A stretch of 64,000 nucleotides of DNA from Glandiceps talaboti (lineage: Eukaryota > Hemichordata > Enteropneusta > Spengelidae): positions 2,037,501 to 2,101,500 of the forward strand of contig NC_135551.1 in the NCBI RefSeq assembly GCF_964340395.1. Reading direction: 5' to 3'. Position 1 is the stretch's first letter. Each line of letters begins with the position of its first letter. A program made the position numbers and the translations under genes. This document shows positions 1 to 10,716 of the stretch, piece by piece. A model generated the notes under the pieces. That model saw nothing but the letters and a program-made list of their open reading frames with translations, was not told the origin of the DNA and searched no databases.

Positions 1-3000
1 GGTACCCTCGTCTACTGCTCTGTAATATTGATGATACCCTGGTCTACTGCTCTGTAATATTGATGATACCCTTGTCTACTGCTCTGTAATATTGATGATA
101 CCCTGGTCTACTGCTCTGTAATATTGATGATACCCTGGTCTACTGCTCTGTAATATTGATGATACCCTTGTCTACTGCTCTGTAATATTGATGATACCCT
201 GGTCTACTGCTCTGTAATATTGATGATACCCTGGTCTACTGCTCTGTAATATTGATGATACCCTCGTCTACTGCTCTGTAGTACTGATGGTACCCTCGTC
301 TACTGCTCTGTAGTATTGATGATACCCTGGTCTACTGCTCTGTAGTATTGATGATACCCTCGTCTACTGCTCTGTAGTACTGATGATACCCTCGTCTACT
401 GCTCTGTAATATTGATGATACCCTCGTCTACTGCTCTGTAATATTGATGATACCCTGGTCTACTGCTCTGTAGTATTGATGATACCCTCGTCTACTGCTC
501 TGTAATATTGATGATACCCTCGTCTACTGCTCTGTAGTACTGATGGTACCCTGGTCTACTGCTCTGTAATATTGATGATACCCTCGTCTACTGCTCTGTA
601 ATATTGATGATACCCTCGTCTACTGCTCTGTAATATTGATGATACCCTGGTTTACTGCTCTGTAGTATTCATGATACCCTCGTCTACTGCTCTGTAGTAT
701 TGATGATACCCTGGTCTACTGCTCTGTAATATTGATGATACCCTGGTCTACTGCTCTGTAGTATTGATGATACCCTCGTGTACTGCTCTGTAATATTGAT
801 GATACCCTCGTCTACTGCTCTGTAATATTGATGATGCCCTGGTCTACTGCTCTGTAATATTGATGATACCCTCGTCTACTGCTCTGTAGTACTGATGATA
901 CCCTCGTCTACTGCTCTGTAATATTGATGATACACTCGTCTACTGCTCTGTAATATTGATGATACCCTCGTCTACTGCTCTGTAATACTGATGATACCCT
1001 CGTCTACTGCTCTGTAATATTGATGATACCCTCGTCTACTGCTCTGTAGTATTGATGATACCCTCGTCTACTGCTCTGTAGTATTGATGATACCCTCGTC
1101 TACTGCTCTGTAATACTGATGATACCCTCGTCTACTGCTCTGTAATATTGATGATACCCTCGTCTACTGCTCTGTAATATTGATGATACCCTCGTCTACT
1201 GCTCTGTAATATTGATGATACCCTCGTCTACTGCTCTGTAGTATTGATGATACCCTGGTCTACTGCTCTGTAATATTGATGATACCCTGGTCTACTGCTC
1301 TGTAATATTGATGATACCCTGGTCTACTGCTCTGTAATATTGATGATACCCTCGTCTACTGCTCTGTAGTATTGATGATACCCTCGTCTACTGCTCTGTA
1401 ATATTGATGATACCCTCGTCTACTGCTCTGTAATATTGATGATACCCTGGTCTACTGCTCTGTAGTACTGATGGTACCCTCGTCTACTGCTCTGTAATAT
1501 TGATGATACCCTCGTCTACTGCTCTGTAATATTGATGGTACCCTCGTCTACTGCTCTGTAATATTGATGATACCCTGGTCTACTGCTCTGTAATATTGAT
1601 GATACCCTTGTCTACTGCTCTGTAATATTGATGATACCCTGGTCTACTGCTCTGTAATATTGATGATACCCTGGTCTACTGCTCTGTAATATTGATGATA
1701 CCCTTGTCTACTGCTCTGTAATATTGATGATACCCTGGTCTACTGCTCTGTAATATTGATGATACCCTGGTCTACTGCTCTGTAATATTGATGATACCCT
1801 CGTCTACTGCTCTGTAGTACTGATGGTACCCTCGTCTACTGCTCTGTAGTATTGATGATACCCTGGTCTACTGCTCTGTAGTATTGATGATACCCTCGTC
1901 TACTGCTCTGTAGTACTGATGATACCCTCGTCTACTGCTCTGTAATATTGATGATACCCTCGTCTACTGCTCTGTAATATTGATGATACCCTGGTCTACT
2001 GCTCTGTAGTATTGATGATACCCTCGTCTACTGCTCTGTAATATTGATGATACCCTCGTCTACTGCTCTGTAATATTGATGATACCCTCGTCTACTGCTC
2101 TGTAGTACTGATGGTACCCTGGTCTACTGCTCTGTAATATTGATGATACCCTCGTCTACTGCTCTGTAATATTGATGATACCCTCGTCTACTGCTCTGTA
2201 ATATTGATGATACCCTGGTCTACTGCTCTGTAATATTGATGATACCCTTGTCTACTGCTCTGTAATATTGATGATACCCTGGTCTACTGCTCTGTAATAT
2301 TGATGATACCCTGGTCTACTGCTCTGTAATATTGATGATACCCTGGTCTACTGCTCTGTAATATTGATGATACCCTTGTCTACTGCTCTGTAATATTGAT
2401 GATACCCTGGTCTACTGCTCTGTAATATTGATGATACCCTGGTCTACTGCTCTGTAATATTGATGATACCCTCGTCTACTGCTCTGTAGTACTGATGGTA
2501 CCCTGGTCTACTGCTCTGTAATATTGATGATACCCTGGTCTACTGCTCTGTAGTACTGATGATACCCTCGTCTACTGCTCTGTAATATTGATGATACCCT
2601 CGTCTACTGCTCTGTAATATTGATGATACCCTGGTCTACTGCTCTGTAGTATTGATGATACCCTGGTCTACTGCTCTGTAATATTGATGATACCCTCGTC
2701 TACTGCTCTGTAATATTGATGATACCCTCGTCTACTGCTCTGTAATATTGATGATACCCTGGTCTACTGCTCTGTAATATTGATGATACCCTCGTCTACT
2801 GCTCTGTAATATTGATGATACCCTGGTCTACTGCTCTGTAGTATTGATGATACCCTCGTCTACTGCTCTGTAATATTGATGATACCCTCGTCTACTGCTC
2901 TGTAATATTGATGATACCCTCGTCTACTGCTCTGTAATATTGATGATACCCTCGTCTACTGCTCTGTAATATTGATGATACCCTGGTCTACTGCTCTGTA

Positions 3001-3316
3001 GTATTGATGATACCCTGGTCTACTGCTCTGTAATATTGATGATACCCTCGTCTACTGCTCTGTAATATTGATGATACCCTCATCTACTGCTCTGTAATAT
3101 TGATGATACCCTCGTCTACTGCTCTGTAATATTGATGATACCCTGGTCTACTGCTCTGTAGTATTGATGATACCCTGGTCTACTGCTCTGTAGTATTGAT
3201 GATACCCTGGTCTACTGCTCTGTAGTATTGATGATACCCTCGTCTACTGCTCTGTAATATTGATGATACCCTGGTCTACTGCTCTGTAATATTGATGATA
3301 CCCTCGTCTACTGCTC
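1..3316. repeat. 32-bp satellite array (about 103 copies)
   Basis: Head-to-tail 32-bp monomers with core GTCTACTGCTCTGTA. Variable sites are the base before GTCTAC (C, G or T), A/G in TAATAT versus TAGTAT, T/C in the same box, and A/G before TACCCT (the G form makes a KpnI site, GGTACC). The array is already running at base 1, so its left end lies outside the window. 32 is not a multiple of 3 and no long frame stays open, so it is noncoding. Variant order repeats at a 1536-bp offset (48 monomers). Confidence 0.97.
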
Positions 3317-3337
3317 GAGCATCATCAATACTACAGT
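3317..3337. repeat. Inverted monomer fragment at the array edge
   Basis: The last forward monomer stops at CTGCTC. It is followed directly by GAGC and then by ATCATCAATACTACAG (3321-3336), which is the exact reverse complement of 16 bases of the same 32-bp monomer. The junction is the palindrome GCTCGAGC. The array therefore ends in a small inversion. Confidence 0.8.
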
Positions 3338-4530
3338 CATGACCACCATCCCATACTATTCCCTTCGCGATCAATCAACATATTAATATATTGCCCTTTC
3401 TATCATGTGTTATTACAATGTCAGCTGACATCAATCGTTCAAGCGCGAGCGCACTATTAAAGGGTCTTGGTAACAGTTAAAGCATTACAAACAGACCGAA
3501 TCTATTCGTATACTGTGGGGGGGGTGGAGTCTGTCATATTATAAACTTATTCTGCTATTAAAATGCTTCTTTTTTTTTTAAGACGAGAAAGTGTACATAT
3601 ACATGTATATAATATTGCCGTTTATTTTTTTTTACAAATCAAATTGTATTTCTGGTTTTATACAATTAAGCTTATCCATAATCCCGAATATGTGTAAGCT
3701 TATGAAATGTATTTTTTTTAAATACAGCGTTCAAATATCGTTACCATTCATATTTTTATTCCGATTACTTTGCTAAGTGTCAGAATATGACGTTAAGTTT
3801 GGAGGTTTCTAGAGTCATGTTTAAAATTGGCATCGTTAGTGGAAACATAAAGGTAGCTTCAAACACTCAGCAATAACTCGACAGTTTGCAATTATTGTAT
3901 CCTTTCATCATAATAGATCTAGATGTTCCGATAACTGACATTTGAAATATCCTCTTAAAAGGTATCCGAGACATGTATTATTAAATTGCTTCCGGGGAAA
4001 GGCATCATTGCACTGAAGAAGAGAACTGCAATACGCTTTTTTCAATAATTGCAATTTGTTTTATCATCAATACACTTCTACAGTTAACCTCTAGCTCTTT
4101 TTTTCCCTTTTCCCCTTTTTTGCTTTTCCCCTTTTCAACATAATGGCGCGCAAACGCTTGCTTTTGAGTACCGACACGCCACAAAGAGGATATGGGCGGA
4201 GCATTGTCTCAATAAGCTTTACTAGTATTTAGTAATGATCCACACCCATTCCCTGCCAAACGGTGTGCAACGACTTTCTACAACATTCACGTTTAGGGAA
4301 CAAGCAAAATTTACAGGAGGGACTGATGAGAAAATGGGGATCATATATATAAAGACGGCAAACTGGAGAGAACAGTGTTCAATGTATCATTATTTGCAGA
4401 GTGTAATAGTTGCAATCTAAGAAATTAGGAGTTAAGCCATAACTCAAGAGTTTCACTCTTTTTAATTATTATGGGTTAAAATGTCGAGAATATATAATAA
4501 TGAGAGTAAAATTGGGATATCGGACATAAT
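3338..4530. other. Unique AT-rich spacer
   Basis: About 1.2 kb between two satellite arrays with poly-T tracts and short open frames only. I see no splice-bounded coding exon, RNA gene or transposon end. The last part (about 4490-4579) resembles 12820-12900 and belongs to the dispersed element that hosts the 41-bp array. Confidence 0.6.
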
Positions 4531-4579
4531 TTCAATATTCAAGTACTCCATGGCGTTTAATAATGTGTATGGTGTTAAG

Positions 4580-6792
4580 ATATACGCCTCTTAATGGCCT
4601 TCTACATGACATTAGGCAAAATATACGCCTCTTAATGGCCTTCTACATGTCATTAGGCAAAATATACGCCTCTTAATGGCCTTCTACATGTCATTAGGCA
4701 AAATATACGCCTCTTAATGGCCTTCTACATGGCATTAGGCAAAATATACGCCTCTTAATGGCCTTCTACATGTCATTAGGCAAAATATACGCCTCTTAAT
4801 GGCCTTCTACATGTCATTAGGCAAAATATACGCCTCTTAATGGCCTTCTACATGTCATTAGGCACAATATACGCCTCTTAATGGCCTTCTACATGTCATT
4901 AGGCAAAATATACGCCTCTTAATGGCCTTCTACATGTCATTAGGCAAAATATACGCCTCTTAATGGCCTTCTACATGTCATTAGGCAAAATATACGCCTC
5001 TTAATGGCCTTCTACATGGCATTAGGCAAAATATACGCCTCTTAATGGCCTTCTACATGTCATTAGGCAAAATATACGCCTCTTAATGGCCTTCTACATG
5101 GCATTAGGCAAAATATACGCCTCTTAATGGCCTTCTACATGTCATTAGGCACAATATACGCCTCTTAATGGCCTTCTACATGTCATTAGGCAAAATATAC
5201 GCCTCTTAATGGCCTTCTACATGGCATTAGGCAAAATATACGCATCTTAATGGCCTTCTACATGTCATTAGGCAAAATATACGCCTCTTAATGGCCTTCT
5301 ACATGTCATTAGGCAAAATATACGCCTCTTAATGGCCTTCTACATGGCATTAGGCAAAATATACGCCTCTTAATGGCCTTCTACGTGGCATTAGGCAAAA
5401 TATACGCCTCTTAATGGCCTTCTACATGGCATTAGGCACAATATACGCCTCTTAATGGCCTTCTACATGTCATTAGGCAAAATATACGCCTCTTAATGGC
5501 CTTCTACATGGCATTAGGCAAAATATACGCCTCTTAATGGCCTTCTACATGGCATTAGGCAAAATATACGCCTCTTAATGGCCTTCTACATGGCATTAGG
5601 CAAAATATACGCCTCTTAATGGCCTTCTACATGGCATTAGGCACAATATACGCCTCTTAATGGCCTTCTACATGTCATTAGGCACAATATACGCCTCTTA
5701 ATGGCCTTCTACATGTCATTAGGCAAAATATACGCCTCTTAATGGCCTTCTACATGTCATTAGGCAAAATATACGCCTCTTAATGGCCTTCTACATGTCA
5801 TTAGGCAAAATATACGCCTCTTAATGGCCTTCTACATGGCATTAGGCAAAATATAAGCCTCTTAATGGCCTTCTACATGTCATTAGGCAAAATATACGCC
5901 TCTTAATGGCCTTCTACATGTCATTAGGCAAAATATACGCCTCTTAATGGCCTTCTACATGTCATTAGGCAAAATATACGCCTCTTAATGGCCTTCTACA
6001 TGGCATTAGGCAAAATATACGCCTCTTAATGGCCTTCTACATGTCATTAGGCACAATATACGCCTCTTAATGGCCTTCTACATGTCATTAGGCAAAATAT
6101 ACGCCTCTTAATGGCCTTCTACATGTCATTAGGCAAAATATACGCCTCTTAATGGCCTTCTACATGTCATTAGGCAAAATATACGCCTCTTAATGGCCTT
6201 CTACATGTCATTAGGCAAAATATACGCCTCTTAATGGCCTTCTACATGTCATTAGGCAAAATATACGCCTCTTAATGTCCTTCTACATGTCATTAGGCAA
6301 AATATATGCCTCTTAATGGCCTTCTACATGGCATTAGGCAAAATATACGCCTCTTAATGGCCTTCTACATGGCATTAGGCAAAATATACGCCTCTTAATG
6401 GCCTTCTACATGGCATTAGGCAAAATATACGCCTCTTAATGGCCTTCTACATGTCATTAGGCAAAATATATGCCTCTTAATGGCCTTCTACATGGCATTA
6501 GGCACAATATACGCCTCTTAATGGCCTTCTACATGGCATTAGGCAAAATATACGCCTCTTAATGGCCTTCTACATGGCATTAGGCAAAATATACGCCTCT
6601 TAATGGCCTTCTACATGGCATTAGGCACAATATACGCCTCTTAATGGCCTTCTACATGGCATTAGGCAAAATATACGCCTCTTAATGGCCTTCTACATGG
6701 CATTAGGCACAATATACGCCTCTTAATGGCCTTCTACATGTCATTAGGCAAAATATACGCCTCTTAATGGCCTTCTACATGGCATTAGGCAA
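4580..6792. repeat. 41-bp satellite array (about 54 copies)
   Basis: Tandem 41-bp monomers with core TATACGCCTCTTAATGGCC followed by TTCTACATG. The main variants are GTCATTAGGC versus GGCATTAGGC, and AAAATA versus ACAATA. The first monomer (TACATGACATT) and the last (running into AAAATTTAAA) are divergent edge copies. Flanks match the region around 12.85-12.99 kb, where one diverged monomer is present. Confidence 0.96.
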
Positions 6793-7455
6793 AATTTAAA
6801 AAACAAATGTTTGTTTCCGATCACAAAGGCAAAGGCATGAAGATGTACATGGAAATAAAAGTATATTGCTACAGTTACTATTTTACCTTTTTGCAAAATG
6901 TTTAGGGTCAGCGGTTTAAACGATGATCGGTCGAAGTTACAGAAACACATTTAAACTATTATTTAATTAGGCCTTATTTTCAGAAAAGTGCTCACCACTG
7001 ATGAGAGTCAAACACTCCCTCCCACACCCACCTCAAGAGCAATAGGTAGGGCAACATTATCCACATATTAGGGCAAGAAATGGCAAGACAACTAGTATAT
7101 TAATTGAGGTGAAAGCTTCATGAGACAGTTGCTTTCTCAGGACATAATCACGCTATAACAGTGCAATTTTGGGTTGTTTATTTCTGTCTATGATTTAATT
7201 GGGAAGTGTTAGACAATTTTTATGAAGATAGCACACTCGAGGAAACATACTACTATCAATCCAACAATATACACCAATGACAACTGTCAATCAAACGTGT
7301 CAGATGAATTGATTGCTTTGTTGAATGAAAAAAGAATTTCATTTACACTGCCCCGCCCCTGTATTAAATGTGCTACTTCCGGTCAAGAATGTCCTTCTCA
7401 CTTCGTAATAAAGGAAATGAATACTAGGAGTAGTAGAAACCAGCAAACCAGCAAG
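6793..7455. other. Spacer with end of the 41-bp host element
   Basis: After a ~160-bp stretch specific to this copy, 6967-7010 (GCCTTATTTTCAGAAAAGTG and onward) matches 12938-12985, the right flank of the single monomer at 12.9 kb. A 143-codon frame starts at 7222 and runs into the 15-bp repeat. It has two Cys-x2-Cys-like pairs but no recognisable family and no convincing splice sites, so I do not call it a gene. Confidence 0.55.
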
Positions 7456-7590
7456 AGTATGTCTGGCAGGGTATGTCTGGCAGGGTATGCCTGGCAGGGT
7501 ATGTCTGGCAGGGTATGTCTGGCAGGGTATGCCTGGCAGGGTATGTCTGGCAGGGTATGTCTGGCAGGGTATGTCTGGCAGGGTATTTTT
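7456..7590. repeat. 15-bp minisatellite (about 9 copies)
   Basis: Nine near-identical copies of TATGTCTGGCAGGG plus one base, some with TATGCC in place of TATGTC. The period of 15 keeps frames open on both strands, giving repetitive 5-residue peptides that I regard as incidental. Confidence 0.9.
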
Positions 7591-7767
7591 ACTTTGGTAC
7601 AATGTAAACGTGTAATTATTTTGTGTTCTGAGAGAACGTCAAATGAATATTAATGCTAGTGCCTTTAATATGAAGCAAAAACCTTCCATTACACCTTTTT
7701 TTGTCACTTTTTTATTTCGACAAAACAGAAAGGATTTTAATGATGGCTGTAAATAGCGACGGATTAT

Positions 7768-7842
7768 ACATACATACATACATACATACATACATACATA
7801 CATACATGCATACATACATACATACATACATACATACATACA
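7768..7842. repeat. (CATA)n microsatellite
   Basis: Tetranucleotide CATA run with one CATG interruption. It abuts the 3' end of the Penelope-like fragment on the minus strand, so it may be its insertion site or tail. Confidence 0.95.
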
Positions 7843-8510
7843 TGGAAATGCATAAGGAACTTGTGAGACAGTCCGAATAAATAGATGTTAAATCAGACGT
7901 TTCGAATAAAAATTCTTTCTCAAGGTTTTACAGGTAAGACATATTAGGTAAACATCTGAATATATCTGAATGTTATGGAACAGAACCACAGCCGCGCGTG
8001 ATAAACTGTTGTACGTGTGAAAAGTTCTAATATTCGCACGTACCAAATAGAACCCAATAGAACACGGCTGAAATATAAAATAAGCGTTATTAGACCGGAA
8101 ATGACGTGAATAATCTATTAATTCCAAGGGGTTCTAGCGTTCCGAGACGGAAAATGATTTCCTCTTCCTTTAACCTCAATTGTTTCTCATCACCAGAAAC
8201 CTTACAAATTCCTGTAATAGACATATCTGATACACTGTGATCGTTGGTAATAAAATGCATAGATACGGGATAGTTACGATTCTTTTGTCTGGTAAGACGG
8301 AGATGTTCCACGAAACGATCACCAAGACGACGTACAGTTGAACCTATATATAAAAACCCATATTTCTGACATGTAATGCAATACACTACGTTAGTACTAA
8401 TACAAGTAAATCTACTTGTAACAGGCACACTGTTCTTGGGGCCAAAAACATGATTAGTATTTATAACGAAACGACATGTACCACACCGAGTACGATCGCA
8501 TGGAAATGAA
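7843..8510 (-). mobile_element. Penelope-like retroelement, 5'-truncated 3' part
   Basis: The minus strand carries the C-terminal end of a Penelope-like element followed by a 3' untranslated region. Downstream of the stop (about 7915-7890 read on minus) lies a stretch with CTTGAGAAAGAA and CGAAACGTC, the kind of tail commonly seen in these elements (established knowledge, from memory). The fragment is cut at its 5' side exactly at a (CCA)n run and ends at a (CATA)n run. No reverse-transcriptase domain is present, so the copy is dead on arrival. Confidence 0.8.
8090..8510 (-). pseudogene. Penelope GIY-YIG endonuclease domain fragment
   Basis: The frame open from 8510 down to 8090 reads through a Cys cluster (CDRTRCGTC), then VVYCITCQKYGFLYIGST, which matches the GIY-YIG signature with YIG intact. 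It continues with an Arg in RRLGDRFVEHL and a later E-rich segment ending LGTLEPLGIN. This order (Cys pair, GIY-YIG core, catalytic Arg, late Glu, then TL.P.G.N) is that of the nicking endonuclease at the C terminus of Penelope-like elements, which cuts the target and primes reverse transcription. The upstream reverse transcriptase is missing and the frame runs into a GGT-repeat polyglycine, so there is no native start. It could also be read as an isolated GIY-YIG gene, but the retroelement-like tail argues against that. Confidence 0.82.
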
Positions 8511-8562
8511 CCACCACCACCACCACCACCACCACCACCACCACCACCCCCACCACCACCAC
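8511..8562. repeat. (CCA)n microsatellite
   Basis: Imperfect CCA run at the truncated 5' edge of the Penelope fragment. The next bases on the right (8563-8585) occur in inverted orientation beside the (GTG)n run at 9901. Confidence 0.93.
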
Positions 8563-8875
8563 AGTATAATCATGTGAAGACAATGTTCATTATACGCCAC
8601 ATGGTTGTCAGTGGTTATTTGATGATATGGTCTGATATTATGATACCTAACCCTAACCCGAGGCCAGCATTTAAGGCAACATTGGGCTGTTCATTACCAT
8701 GGTTACAAGGACGCTATACTAAAAGTGAAACATGTTGTGAGTATCTCATATACATAGTTTATAGCAATGCAAAGTACAGTGTCAACAATCAAAACAATAT
8801 TAATTTTTGTGGGGTCACTAAGTGTGCACCTACTGGCTGTATTACATGGACTTTGCATACAACTATATAATTAGT

Positions 8876-9001
8876 CAAAGTAAAATGTGACCCTCTCCCA
8901 AGCCCATTCTCTGAAATATGTCCCTCCTCGAGAACCGTTTTGTAAAATGTGACCCCCTAATTCCCCCACCCCCAAGTAATTACTGAAGGCTCCCTAACTA
9001 G
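8876..9001 (+). repeat. Dispersed repeat ending GTAATTACTGAAGGCTCCCT
   Basis: Contains the recurring phrase AAAATGTGACCC and ends with AGTAATTACTGAAGGCTCCC. The same end occurs at about 10236-10256 and 32336-32356 (+) and, reversed, at about 14352-14375. This is a noncoding interspersed family. The other terminus cannot be defined from this window. Confidence 0.7.
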
Positions 9002-9044
9002 AATTAAACCATATATGAATCACACCGAGGCCACGGTGACCACT

Positions 9045-9363
9045 TTAATAAGGCTGGAGTCAGAATTTACGACAGGGGGGAGCCTGGGGGAGAAAGTGGG
9101 GGGGGGGGGCATGAAAAAAAATCGAGGGTTCAAAGGGGAGGGGCATGAAAATTCTGATGGTCTGAAAGGGGGGGGGGACACAAATATATTTTGCTCATGA
9201 ATTGAATCAAATTAAGCCTCAGGAGCGGTCGTTTGCCGAGTAAATTAAAAAAATTCTCACGGCTTCGTCGCAATGACTTCTAAAACCTACATTCAGTAAT
9301 GAGTTTGGTGACAGCCTTATGAATGTATTTGTGTATGCATTCCTTTTACTGTCTGTCTGTCTA

Positions 9364-9439
<76 letters not shown>

Positions 9440-9440
9440 A
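9045..9440 (+). repeat. Copy of G-rich dispersed element (left part)
   Basis: Starts AAGGCTGGAGTCAGAATTTA, followed by several long G runs separated by CATGAAAA motifs. It then continues with a segment parallel to 12420-12570 (GTCGTTTGCCGAGTAAATTA here) and ends in (GTCT)n(CT)n. It matches the left third of the inverted-repeat element at 12283-13428 in order and orientation. No right inverted repeat is present, so this copy is truncated. Confidence 0.75.
9346..9435. repeat. (GTCT)n(CT)n microsatellite
   Basis: GTCT run passing into a CT run, internal to the G-rich dispersed element. The same position in the 12.3-kb copy holds a degraded GTCT/CT tract (12555-12665), so the microsatellite is part of the family. 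Confidence 0.92.
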
Positions 9441-9765
9441 GAAAGTGAGAAATTGGGGAAAACATGCACAGTGGAGGTAACTTAGAGATACAAATTCATT
9501 AAATCATTTGAAAGTGTGTCTCTATTGGCTATGTTTGTGTGCAAATCAACATGTTCAGTTCAATGGAGGCACAGATTTTAGAGTCAGAGCATCCAGTAAA
9601 TTTCAAGGTATTTCATTTCTTATGTGTTTATGGTTTATTGTATGCACATACATTTGTTGTATGGAAATTTAAGTACAGCAGGGTGGTTCATGATTTCGTT
9701 CAGTTGTTGAAAATAAGGTGACCCCCTTTATTCACTTTGTAAAAATGATGACCCCTCCCCCCCCC

Positions 9766-9812
9766 CGTATGTATGTATGTATGTATGTATGTATGTATGT
9801 ATGTATGTATGT
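9766..9812. repeat. (GTAT)n microsatellite
   Basis: Perfect GTAT tetranucleotide run following a poly-C stretch. It is the mirror of the (CATA)n beside the Penelope fragment. Confidence 0.94.
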
Positions 9813-9899
9813 ACCTTAAACAGCTTGGCGTCGTGAAACCAGTCTTAGAGATATGGTGGTCCATAAAGAGCAACGTGGATTGTCTTCACATGATTATAC

Positions 9900-9968
9900 T
9901 GTGGTGGTGGTGGTGGTGGTGGTGGTGGTGGTGGTGGTGGTGGTGGTGGTGGTGGTGGTGGTGGTGGT
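9900..9968. repeat. (GTG)n microsatellite
   Basis: About 23 GTG triplets, then GTAGTAG. The 24 bases immediately left (9880-9903) match, in inverted orientation, the bases beside the (CCA)n run at 8511-8562. Confidence 0.95.
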
Positions 9969-10048
9969 AGTAGTAGCGGTTGGGGAAATAGCCAATGCCT
10001 TTAGTTCTTTTAATGTGGTGGCAGCAGTAGGATTAGTTTCTTACAACA

Positions 10049-10256
10049 ACTAATTCTGGGACCATTGTCCTTTTCCATGTCTGACAACATTTAAACCATG
10101 TTTTTTTTAGATATTTAAACGGGGAGGGTCATATTTTAGAGAAAGGAAATTAAGGGGGTCACTTTTTAGCACGACGGAATCAGGGGAGGGTCACATTTTA
10201 CTCAATAGCCTGGGACAGATTTCCCCAGCCCCCTATAATTACTGAGGGCTCCCTTA
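10049..10256 (+). repeat. Dispersed repeat, ~210-bp copy
   Basis: Begins near ATTCTGGGACCATTGTCCTT and ends ATAATTACTGAGGGCTCCCT. It matches 32150-32356 along its whole length, including GTCTGACA.CATTTAAA, three GGGAGGGTCA blocks and AGCCTGG. Two collinear copies in one window define it as an interspersed family. Confidence 0.85.
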
Positions 10257-10312
10257 GCGATTGACTTTTATTTAAATCTCATTTCTTCTTCTTCGTTCAA
10301 TGTACTTAATTC

Positions 10313-10318
10313 TTTATT
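10313..10318 (-). other. Candidate polyadenylation signal
   Basis: AATAAA on the minus strand, about 195 bases after the stop of the possible terminal exon at 10513-10709. The distance suits a 3' UTR end. Confidence 0.35.
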
Positions 10319-10512
10319 CATATCATTATTGATTGATTTATGTTATACATTGATCAAACTACAGACATCATATCGTTTTAATGAATGATAAATTTATGTG
10401 GATGTCAGACGCTATGAATGTTATTGATGAAAGCCAAGTATCAAACATCCATGAATTAGGTGATTTCCAGACATATGGAAAGATGGGCTTATTTAGTAAA
10501 ATGTAATTGATG

Positions 10513-10709
10513 TTAAATAATGTCGATTTCACAAGAGTGGACGATGAAATTGCGAATCTCGTTGGCGGAGTTCATTACGTCAGTTACGGGTGATCGACAC
10601 AGGGTGTTGACGTCAGAGGCATATACTGCAGCAGACAAGGCGTTCAACATTCCTTCATAACAACCGTCATTCTCCAGTCTTGTCACGACACCGACTTGTC
10701 TCAAACAGT
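10513..10709 (-). CDS. Possible terminal coding exon, unknown product
   Basis: The minus strand has an open stretch from an acceptor-like TAG (10711-10710) to a TAA at 10513. It reads ...GVVTRLENDGCYEGMLNALS... and ends ANEIRNFIVHSCEIDII. Codon choice is mixed and non-repetitive, with three Cys residues in the ~65 residues, unlike the repeat-derived frames nearby. An AATAAA follows about 195 bases downstream. I recognise no family, and the spaced Cys could suit a secreted helical domain. The upstream exons were not found in 10.7-12.2 kb, so the gene may be partial, or the frame may be chance. Confidence 0.35.
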
Positions 10710-10716
10710 CTATTTA

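Noticed and set aside
7222-7653. 143-codon + frame with Cys pairs and a 5-residue repeat
   Set aside because: Over a third is the 15-bp minisatellite, and a complementary frame is equally open. No family or splice evidence.
8646-8660. CCTAACCCTAACCC resembling telomere repeat
   Set aside because: Only about two units in unique sequence. Not an interstitial telomere array.
9853-10053. Poly-Val / poly-Trp frames over (GTG)n
   Set aside because: Pure trinucleotide repeat translation.
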